A DNA stretch of 64,000 bases from Haliclystus octoradiatus (Eukaryota > Cnidaria > Staurozoa > Stauromedusae > Haliclystidae): the NCBI GenBank assembly GCA_916610825.1, contig OU744452.1:14860110-14924109 (forward strand), written 5' to 3'. The notes beneath the pieces were generated by a model. That model made no database searches. It was not told the DNA's origin and saw only the letters and a list, made by a program, of their open reading frames with translations. Of the stretch, positions 12,909-23,000 are shown in pieces. The position numbers and the translations under genes are program-made. Position 1 is the stretch's first letter. Every line of letters begins with the position of its first letter.

Positions 12909-13209
12909 ATAAAGTAAAACCATGCCTGAATGTCCACAGTACGTCAAGGCTTGCCCCTTCAAAAATGCCCACACAGAGGCTCTCTCTGGTAAACTACGTC
13001 ATCTTCCAGGATGGGGCCAAGGCAACTGCCCGAATGCCCCATCAGGTGTTCAAAAAGGAATGACCTCAGGGCAATTCAATGGCATCATCGAAATGCTTCT
13101 TGCTACAAAGGAAGGTGAAGCCTCTGCAGACAATCTTCATAAGTATGCAAATGCAGCCAATGCTGTTATGAGCAAAGCTAAATCAATGGGATGTCCACAT
13201 TTCCAGTAA
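12909..13209 (+). CDS. CP-domain exon D (domain 1 of gene 2)
   Basis: Acceptor CACTTTTAG ends at 12908-12909, followed by a 12-13-base leader and ATG at 12922. Motifs: CPQYVKACPF (one residue shorter between the first two cysteines than the other copies), LPGWGQGNCPNAPSGV, MLLATKEGEA, GCPHFQ. The TAA at 13207 overlaps the donor CA|GTAAGT. Read without splicing it is a 95-residue protein. Confidence 0.82.
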
Positions 13210-16200
13210 GTTTCTACCTTCAATTGAATCTACAGGGCCGCTGAGAGAGGGGTAAGCAGGGTGTAATTTCCCAAGGCCCGAATGGTTCTCCTGGCTCATT
13301 TTGATTGTTAATGTGAGCCTCTGCCGCTGTTGCCGAGGACTGCTCACGACTATATTTTAAAAAATCTGTGATATTCTGATAATATTCACACCCCTAGGTT
13401 ATACGCAGTACTTTCGAGAGCCGTACCAACTGTTTTTGATACGCCGTACCAAGTCGACCAAACACAAAAAATTATAAAGTGGGATTATATGCCGATCCAA
13501 AAATGGTGTACCAGTTGATTTTTGTTTGAACTTTACCGCTTCCTGTGAGAAGAATTGTGACATTCTGTTCTGAGAATCCGTAATAGGAAGACTTTTTAAT
13601 TCGAAATCTGCAAAGTTTTTACTGCAAATTATTATTTGTCGACATACGCGTATTTATAAAACCACTAAAATATATTTGGTTTACAAACACGAGGTTCAAG
13701 ATTATATTATCTTCATATTTAATATTTTTTTCATGTTTAAAATGCTCAAAAACAATATATCATTGATAGATAGATTATTTGCTTTCGATAAAATTATGAT
13801 AAAATATAAAAATGGCAAAGAATACTCAAATGTGATCACAACAGTAGTTTATTCATTTATTTGAATTAAAACGTAATACTACACCACCACAGATTATAAC
13901 GACCAGACACGGCACTGAACGTTCGAAAATTGTGATTGGTCAAATAACGGCCATTATGTTTGTTGCCTATTTTTGACGCATTTCATCGTTGTCCATTACG
14001 ATTTTAGGGATTTATCGACAAAATGATACTTGAAATAATTCACTTTTGAAGCTGAATTCAGCCTTTCTCAAACTACTCAATGCAAGTGGATGGATGATAC
14101 GCTATATGTAAAATTTAAAATCATACTTTTGATATTAACAAATTTATTTTAAATGCCATAAATTCAAAAACCTAAAAAGTCTACGGTTGAAATGAAGAAA
14201 GGACGACAATATTTATAGTTTATCACATAAATTTCATTGCAAACTGTAAAATAATATGCACTGACGCTCGGTGATATGGAATAACACAATCACAGTCAAA
14301 GAATAGGCTATTTGGAGTGGATTTTTATGGAAATTACTGCTTACGTTTTTGCCATTATTTTCGATCGAATACGATCACACGCATGCCAAAAATCACGGCT
14401 CTTCAAACTGGGAAAAATCGTGTAAAGAGCCACATATATTCGATAAATTAATGAAATCATATTACAAAATATTATTTGCAATGTAATTGTAAATTTTATT
14501 TTCCAAAAACTGCTTGTATTCATAATTTATAGCCAGTTTTTCTCTTCAGTAAAATCAATGAGTTTGTTCAACTTTCATAAGTCAATAAAATATTGTCTTC
14601 CAGACACAATATACCATTATCAAACGATCATCTCAAAATAGAAGATATACTTTCCTGTTATTTTCCTTTAGCATGAAAATTGGGCGCAAAAGAAACGCGT
14701 AATTTGCCTATAAAATAAGTGCAAATTTATCGTGTTTTTCCATTGCGATTTTAGCGCGTAACTGCAGCCAGGTTATCGAGGGGCAACAAACATAATGGCC
14801 GCCGAGAACAATTGAATTCGAAAATACAATGAATTCGACTTTCAGTGCCGTATCTGGTCGTTATAATCTGTGTACACCACCGCTTTTGTTGTGATACGAT
14901 TACTAACCACGGTTACTTAGCAACAGGCAGGAAACAATAAGAAATTCATACAGAATCCCCCTGGAAATGACGAAAACATTCCAAATTCGAAATCGTACGC
15001 CTCACGTAAGTACGGCGTATTTTTCAACTGCTTTTTCAGGCGTACCGGTACGGCTGTTTTCTGTTTGGTGCGCCTGGATCAGCCGTACCTTCGATTTTGG
15101 GTCGACCCAAAAATTAATCGCCGTAATTTGCCAGATTATACGCCGTACTTTCAGGCGTGCCGATCCATTTTTGATGGATCGCCTCTCGAAAATACGACGT
15201 ATAACCTAGGGGTAATAATGTCACGGTTTCGCTTTACTGAAATCTCCTGTATACAATATAGTAATGACATGTATGCTCAAATATGATTTAATTAGTGGAA
15301 AATAATACAGACAACTTTTAATTAATGTAAAATAAACGAAAACAAAAGATTTGACAGACATAATAGCAACATACAGATATACTGTATTAGATGTGTTAAT
15401 TCAAACCTGACAATCATTTGTATTACGGTATTAATGAATGATTTGGTATAATGTATTCAAAAACCTTCGACGCTATTTAGTTTTCTTTTAGTAAGAGTAT
15501 ACGTACGGCAGCTTTTATGCAGATTGGACGCAGTCATTTTAAGACAGTACATGTAGTAAGCTGTTGAAGTTTCCAATATTAATTAACTGCTTCAAGTGAC
15601 TTTGTTGTCTTTCGTTTCCTTATTTTCCGAAATCAGCTTTATCACGATTGAAATCCACATGAAAAATAATTCAAAACTCATATGGAAATTTACGAAATAA
15701 ATCCATAGTTGGAAATTTACGAAATCTAGTTGATAATTTTTGAAATTGATTTGCACATCATAAAACCTACTTGGAAAACGTGTAGTAATTGAAAAACCGA
15801 AACGTGGAAATTATCAAATTTTGAATAATTAGTTGTCTGCTCCTGTACAATTTATAAACACGGGGTTTATTTAGCCAATGATCAACTCTTCTGGTTCTTG
15901 TTTCTTAAATATTAATAACGCTCGATCAAAAAAATCAGCTTCTTCCTCGTCGTCGAGTTATGTCGGATTCGCATTCCGGCACCTTCATCAACGCATTGGT
16001 GAACACAGTGGATTGAGCTCAGTGGTCGGAAAACATCTGAAATACCACAATAAATCCTTATAAAAAGCTTCTTTGGTGTTGATTTAATAAGAAAAGTCAA
16101 CGAAAAAATGTTAATTTTTATTCATATTAACAAACAACGTTTCGATTGCATCACGCAATCATTTTCAAATTAAGGGTAAAATTGATTATAGGACTATTTA

Positions 16201-18944
16201 TAAGGGCTAATTTGATACAATATACAAAGGATAATAATGCAGTATACAGAGGATAATAATATAGTAATACAAAATAAAAGAATAAATGAAATTGACAAGA
16301 AATATCTATATAAACACAAGGGACTTTAAAGAATCCTTTTGTGTATTAAGCGACGTCTTAATTTTTGCAATGAATACCATCTCTTTTATTAAGCAGTCAA
16401 ATTTTGTTTTACCACGAGACAAAACTCATATAATCTATAAAATAAACACAATAAATCCATCAGTGAACCAGAACACCCGTTTTCAATAGTGAGAAACTGA
16501 CTCAATGTACTTGATAATTCTGCATTGACATTAGCTATTTTAGATCTATACACACACAAACCAAATAATATCGAGGGATGAGATGTAAATATACGTCATT
16601 TATAGATAAATAAAGAGGTGAAGCATGTCCACCCACACTTGCACGAGTAAGGTGCTCAATGATAAACACCAGTCGTAAATAAAATGAGTCGTAAAAGAGT
16701 CATACGAAATCTTCGCTACTCAAAGTCTCACACCACAGGCTATTATAGTTATTATAGCCTGGGGATATACCATCTAAAAGTTGATAAGCGTAAGATTGGA
16801 ATGAAATGCTTGTCAGAGACGGCCTTCTCCAATATCTTCTACACATTAAACAAGTCCTCTAAATTTATTCACAGGTAGAAACTTATTATTTATTTAGAAA
16901 TCAATCTGGATGCCCAAAGTATGCAAATGGGGCCTGTCCCTTCAAAAATTCTGATGCAGAAGCCTTGTCTGGTAACTTAAGTAATCTGCCTGGATGGGGT
17001 CACGGTACATGCCCCAATGCCCCAGCAGGTGTTCACAAGAATATGTCGATGGCTGAATTCAATGGCATCATTGAAGTTTTGGAAGCTGGTGGAAATAACA
17101 GTGATCATCTTGACAAATATGCAGCCATTGGTAATGCAGTAATGGTGAAGGCTAAGGCACAAGGATGTCCTCATTTCCAGTAAGTAACTACTTTTATCAA
17201 GACCATTTTCAACCATGTTTCACTGTAATCAGTTTCGATTATCTTAGTGTATAGGATTTAAAAACACATATGATAGCTACCCCTGCGAAAAACAGTTCAG
17301 GGGTTCATGAACAGTTCATGAACGTCAAATGACACCAGATTTTCATGAAATGTTCATGGACTCCTGAACTATTTTTTGCAGGGGAATTTATCAATTTCTC
17401 TCATGTGTTTGATGGCTTTTTCAATGTGACTATACCAATATACTTTCGAAAATGTTTGCAGGGTTGTTTTGAGAGATGTTCCATAGGGTAGGGTGGATAG
17501 TGTCGGATTCACTTGCCTAAGCTTGACTTCAATATTATTTGTAGATTATTTTAGTTCAATATTATAATTAACATTTTTGTCTTTACGTCTGTTCTCTGGA
17601 CACGTTCCTTCTCATGATTAACGCCTGCATAGATCGGACTCGTCTAGCACGGTAAGCAGGCACTATTTTCTCAAATGTTAATCTTGAACATTTTTTAATA
17701 ATAAAGTTTATAGATTTAAGATAATATAGCAGTTGCTATTGTGCAAAATACTGATAGAAAAATCGCAAGATTTTTGAGTAAATCGTCTTATATTGACAGC
17801 TCTGAAATAAGCAGAATCGATGAGCTATAAACTATGGTATTTATTAAAGATCAGGAAAAACGTGTTGTTGACTATCTCATGTGGGGATTCCACTTAGTCG
17901 GATAGGCATTGTACCGCATAAGTATGGCGCCATCAGACTTAAAATTATGCCAGATTGACTGTGGAATTTACTATCACCATTCTGACAAATACACAGGATC
18001 ATCTCGCGTTCGATAATTCGCCAAGAGCTGATTGGCTTCTTCGTGGCAAAAACTGTGGTATACGAACATTATTACGCTCGGATGGAAGTAATACGGAGAG
18101 AGTAATAAATACTATTTTTCAAGACGGAAGCACAGATCCCATTTAGCACAGGGAGCTGTGTGTGGCCTTGGTGTAGTGGCTAGAGCGTTGGACCACGGCC
18201 CGCAAGGTCTCGGGTTTGGATTCTGGCCGGAGCACTATAGGTTGGCGTCAGGAAGGGCATCCGGCTATTAAACACACACACAAGCTTCAAAATACTAACA
18301 AACTAACCAACCCACCCGTTGAAAAAAGCTGCAATTACCTGGTTTGTGGATAAATGATAAATACAATTGGAAATTTGATCCAAAACTTTATATATCACTT
18401 TTAGGGTTGTGAATAGTTTAATTATGTCATTCCAAAGACACAATAGCAAGCAAAAGAACAAAAGGGAAAATATTATTGTTAATTTAACCCTGGAAAATGA
18501 CACATATAACCATATATTTATACATAGCACCGTTCTCCTCCGGGCAATGATATAGATATTATAAAGTTATAAGTTGATTCGGATGAAACATCCTGTAAAT
18601 AGTGCAATATATCAACATGTTTCTAATTTGTGTGTTTTGTATTGCTTAGAAATCAATCTGGATGCCCAAAATATGCAAATGGAGCATGTCCTTTCAAGAA
18701 TCCTGAGAATGAAGAATTATCTGGTAAATTGAAAAATCTACCCGGATGGGGAAAAGGCAAATGCCCAAATGCCCCAGCAGGCGTTCACAAAGGGATGTCA
18801 TGTGATGAATTCAATGCTATCATTGAGATGTTGCTTGCAACAAAAGAGGGGGCTGCAGCTTCTGGTGATCTGAAGAAATATGCAGCCAACACACATGCTG
18901 TCTTGGCCAAAGCCAAATCTCAAGGATGCCCACATTTCCAGTGA
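12922..18944 (+). CDS. Three-domain Cys-Pro-repeat protein, gene 2 (3 coding exons)
   Basis: Proposed structure: exon D 12922-13205, exon E 16898-17179, exon F 18650-18944, with introns of 3,692 and 1,470 bp. D and E both end TTC CA before GTAAGT; E and F both begin A AAT CAA TCT GGA TGC after an AG acceptor. Each join therefore makes CAA (Gln) in frame and links GCPHFQ to NQSGCP. The product is about 286 residues, three tandem domains. E and F have no start codon of their own in frame after the acceptor, which is the strongest sign that they are internal exons. D starts at the ATG at 12922 because an in-frame TAA lies just upstream inside the same exon. The D and E stop codons (CAG TAA) exist only if the introns are retained. 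No signal peptide or membrane helix is seen. Function unknown; the family is not recognised. Confidence 0.72.
13391..15212. mobile_element. ~1.8-kb long inverted-repeat (fold-back) element
   Basis: Ends are CCCCTAGGTTATACG at 13391 and its reverse complement ending at 15212. The similarity continues inward in mirror order: the CGCCGTACC/GGTCGACC stretches, then ATTATAACGACCAGA (13893) against TCTGGTCGTTATAAT (14852), and both arms carry AACAAACATAATGGCC or its complement. No transposase frame seen. It occupies half of the D-E intron. Confidence 0.75.
15878..16200 (+). mobile_element. Penelope-like retroelement 3' fragment with GIY-YIG-type endonuclease remnant
   Basis: A 61-residue open stretch (15878-16063) contains YVGFAFRHLHQRIGEH followed by a KHLKYHN-like His pair. 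The pattern YVG-x-RHL-x-RI-x-EH is what I know from the C-terminal endonuclease of Penelope-like elements. About 70 bp downstream, at 16137-16172, AACGTTTCGATTGCATCACG and its continuation resemble the terminal CGTTTCG...TTCA segment of such elements, which in reverse complement carries a degenerate hammerhead-ribozyme-like core. The upstream reverse transcriptase part is missing: a dead fragment. Confidence 0.6.
16898..17183 (+). CDS. CP-domain exon E (domain 2 of gene 2)
   Basis: Acceptor TTTATTTAG ends at 16897. The in-frame upstream sequence has a stop and there is no early ATG, so it needs an upstream exon. Motifs: NQSGCPKYANGACPF, LPGWGHGTCPNAPAGVH, GCPHFQ. The usual LLATKEGAA segment is replaced by VLEAGGNNSDH, so this copy has lost the most conserved non-cysteine motif. 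The TAA at 17181 overlaps donor CA|GTAAGT. Confidence 0.8.
17280..17384. mobile_element. TTCATGAA-rich palindromic MITE (clearest copy)
   Basis: Starts CCCCTGCGAAAAACAGTTCA and ends TGAACTATTTTTTGCAGGGG, with internal repeats of GTTCATGAAC. A complete ~105-bp copy in the E-F intron; the same family recurs through the dynein introns. Confidence 0.8.
18164..18284 (+). mobile_element. tRNA-derived SINE-like element
   Basis: GGTGTAGTGGCTAGAGCG resembles a tRNA A box and GGTCTCGGGTTTGGATTC a B box, spaced as in tRNA genes. A tail GGAAGGGCATCCGGC and a CA-rich end follow. The acceptor-stem pairing expected of a functional tRNA is missing, so this is a SINE. It lies in the E-F intron. Confidence 0.65.
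18650..18944 (+). CDS. CP-domain exon F (domain 3 of gene 2, terminal)
   Basis: Acceptor TATTGCTTAG, then the same A AAT CAA TCT GGA TGC start as exon E. Motifs: CPKYANGACPF, LPGWGKGKCPNAPAGVH, MLLATKEGAAA, GCPHFQ. An extra cysteine is in MSCDEF. It ends CAG TGA TTT, not a donor, so this is the true stop. An ATG at 18630 would extend the frame across the acceptor and is probably not used. Confidence 0.82.
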
Positions 18945-20059
18945 TTTATGAGTGAATATTCCTTAATGAGCAGACTTTTAAAAGCGCTTTTTAACCTTTT
19001 TGGTATAATTAATAATCAGTGTAGGATTTAGTTGCTATTGCATGAATGCTAATTGAAAATATAACAATTATATTTTCATTCATTTTTTAAAATCGATGTT
19101 TATTTTTTAAATTTATCTTGCAATTAGGATTCTTACGTTAGGATTCTCCGTTGATATATAACATAGAATCCTCAATTTAGATGGTACTAGGGTGAATTGC
19201 CTGACTTCTCTTAGGAGGCAGTAACTTCTCACCGCGATGGCCGTTTTGATAGATTAAAATCTATTGTTGGTAGATAATTTTATGATTTGATATATTTCAA
19301 TTCGCATCACAAAATACAATAGTTGCCAAAATTAGCAAGCTTTACAGAATAACGAGAAAGTGCATGTGCTAATAATATACTGTCGCTTTTGTAGTTATTC
19401 AAAATGTTTGATATAATGAAAATTTATGACCGAATTTCATCATAACGTAAGCATAAAAAATGGGGCTCAATCAATCAATCATATCAATCAAACCAACCAA
19501 TAAGATTGTGTTTAATTTTTTCGGAGCGCAAGGTGTCCCCGTGTTGTTTGTGTGCACTGTGCATAGCATTATGCTATCAACTTCCTTGATGAAGAAAATG
19601 ACTGACGTACCGTAGCCATGAGTCAAAAATCGAAGCCCGTCCGACAACGACTGGAAAACAGTGATTGTAATTTCTAATGGTAGATAATTCAAACATCTTA
19701 CTTGAAAACCGACTAAGAAAACAGCGGAAAACTAAATCACACACACACGCAATCATACTTTTGCATTTATAGGTATAGATGATAAGATGGGATGTAATTA
19801 CGAATTCATAGACTTTTACCAGAAAGATATTTATTCTATTATAACATATACATGAGTAAGCAACATTCCTCTTAACAGAGAATTTAGCATATTTCAAATT
19901 ATTAAAATTCAGAAATTGTCATATGCTACATTAAAGTATTAGAATTACAAACACTTGAACTCAGCTAAAACAAGGACATTACATAACCCTTTTTAATAAA
20001 AAAATATTTGATTTTGCAATAACGGTTTCAGAATCAATCTATACTCTACTTCCTTATTT
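18945..20059. other. Convergent intergenic region between CP-domain gene 2 and the dynein gene
   Basis: The + strand CP gene ends at 18944 and the - strand dynein gene at 20060, so their 3' ends face each other. A possible AATAAA for the dynein mRNA is on the - strand at 19834-19829, about 226 bp past the stop. No gene is seen; open frames here are short. Confidence 0.5.
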
Positions 20060-23000
20060 CTAACAAATTAGTGCCACACCACTTGTCACGAAATCATAGA
20101 CATCACCGCTGGTAGGAATGTTTACAGATGTGATATACGAAAGACTTGGTAGAGAAGAGTTCGCATAAATAGGGCAGTTGTATAGAATAGCCAAAGTTTC
20201 AGCAGCAGATGAATTATTGTTATTGTTCTACAAACGGAAACAAAATAGAAAATTAATGTAACACAGGTGGCATGGACGTATGTGATTTCTGCGCAGAAAA
20301 ACTAGACAATATTTTCTCAGTTAACACATTTATGCTTGAAACAAGAATAGCTAGAAAAATCTTTCTTATTTCAAGCAAAAGTGTTCTTAAAAACTCTTTG
20401 TTATTTTGACCCATAAATAAAGAAAATAGCTCTTCCCTAGACCATGAAATTTTCTTATGGCCCCCTGTGTATGTATTTCAACCATTTTTTCAACAGTTTT
20501 TAAATAACATGTCCATGGTTGTAGTAGGATGAAAGTACTTGTACAAGTGCTTGTTTGTTTGTATGATATATATATATAAGTGTTTAATTAATTAAGTTAA
20601 CATTTTGTAATATATGTTATACATAAATGCCCCTCAATGTGCTATATATAGTATAAAAACGACATATATAACTTGAATAAGGTTGGTGACATGAATGACT
20701 GATATCCATTTCAGTGAAATATAAGAAAAGAATAATTTCTCTAGAGAAGAATAAAAATTTTAAATGGAATACGATCCGAATGTGTAAACTGTACATGAGC
20801 AGGAGGTATTAATCACCTATTGTCTAGTCAGAGCTATCACGTAATACCTCCTCCTACCAATATGTTCATAATAATTACAGTTAAACGTCACCATCCTAGC
20901 GTGAGCCTAGTGTATTTCTCTATAAAACTCCGATTTCAGATGAAGCATTCAAATTTAAACTGGAGCAGGACCTATAAGAGTCTGAGCCATAATTTATAAC
21001 ATAGTCCTTTAACTTCAAAGTAATCACTGTATATACAATTGAAGCTGTTTGAATATCCAAGTGCAGAGGCTTGGTACGCTATGCATTTCAGATTATGTCC
21101 ATCTTATAACTTTGTATTTGCAAAATTTTGGGTTGATAAAATAGATTAAATTCTCGGACATTTTATAGGAGTTTGTATGAAATATGTTTGAGCTGAAAGC
21201 GGACTTGGAATCTATTTTCTTACATCAGCGGAGCCAAACTCGGAGTCAAATCCTTCTATTATTTGGACTTTTTCAGATTTGGAGTCGGGAAAAGGTATGA
21301 ACACTATTCGTTTTGTTGTCTATGTACATATTCCGTATTTACCGCAGTTGAAATGAAGCACTTGCCTCTCAATGAAAGGGGAAAGAAACGCTGGATGTGA
21401 ACATTTAAAATGTATCTACTATGTTTTGATGGCTGGGTTGAGTTCTCGATTGATTTTATACAAAACTTTCCTTTTTTCGTGTAACCTTACAAAGCTTTTA
21501 TACATTGTTCAAATTGAATTCCACAGTCTGATTACTATGTGTCTTTCATTATGCGTGGAGGCACGTGATCTATGAGTAATACCAATATGGAACCGAATAT
21601 CTCCATATTTATCTGAAAACCGTTGAAACCTTGTCATAAAGCAGGTAGCCATCCCTTCAATTATTGCAATATTTCACCAAAAGAGGTGCGACTTTTTCGT
21701 GTAATAGTCGTGAGGGTTATCCGAAGCTTCTCAGATACATCTTTATCTTGATGTTGTTCTTACAAGTATAGTAAATTGGAAACAATGATGATAACAAATT
21801 ATACACAGGAAACTTTGAGTTACTGAAAAAGGCTTTACTACATCCTTGTTTCCAATCTAACTGCAAGTTAAGAGAGATATTAATGCATACTAGAAATTGT
21901 CAAAAATCCTCAGATGACCAATTCAATTCTTACCGACTGAATAGCATTGAATACCAATGGAGGAAATGAACTATAACGCTGGGAGGATGATGAAAGCTCA
22001 ATAATATTGTTGATAGGATTCCATATTGCTTGATCTAAGCAAAACCCATCAATTATTAGCTTGTTGCTATTATTCATCTGAAAAGTAAAGAATAAGTCCA
22101 TGTTAAAAACAATATATACATATCCCAGGAAGATATCACTGTGCACGTTCTGTGTGATAACTATAAGCAGGTTATTCGATTAATAGGAGGATTAGCTCAG
22201 ATGGCAGAGCAACCGAACTTCAGATAAATCCCCCTAAGGTCAACTCAGCCTTGACTTTATCTGAAACATCAAATGAGTACCATCTGAGGATGGCGGATGG
22301 AATGGTCCAGAGGGAATTGCATCTAGAAATAGAGGAGTGGTACGGGTGCCTTCGGTAGGGCGACACCGTCTACATATATATATATATATAGGTTATTCGA
22401 TTATCGCAGGAAAAGTTTCACTAGATTAAAAATTTGCTTTCATTGTTTTGAAATTAATCTCGTATTATTAACCCGACCTTCAAAAATAAATCCAATTAAC
22501 GGTAACCAGTTGTACAATCTGCAGCACAAGTTTCTAGGCATGTTTGTTTGCCTGTTTATTAATGTACTACATATGAAAGAAAAACAAGGACACATTATCT
22601 TGGAATAAACAAACTTTTCCACGTGCAGCTAGAAATTTTTACCTTATCAACATATTGAAAGAAGAATAAATTACATAGACTATTGGTTTTACTAAAAAAT
22701 CTCTAGACCGTGTGATATTGAGATCACTAATAAGTGGTAAATTCTAAAAAATATTTTATTAATCAGAATTATACTCTTGGAATAATTATTTTGATATGTC
22801 CAACTGATGAACGTTGGATCGACGTCGATCCAACGTCGATGTGTCGTTGTCATTACCTTCTGTAAAGTGTTATCATTGCAACCATCCAGTTTTTCTTCTA
22901 ATGGACGAAGATCTATGGACATTGTGTCAATGGCGATCCCCTTTTTACGGCATTCATACTGAAGAAGAGCTGTTAGAAAACCTGAAAATGTAACGCAGAA

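Noticed and set aside
14967-15286. Two overlapping + strand frames of 73-80 residues
   Set aside because: They lie in the right arm of the 1.8-kb fold-back element and show no domain.
18164-18240. Functional tRNA gene
   Set aside because: A and B boxes are present but the acceptor stem does not pair and a SINE body follows.
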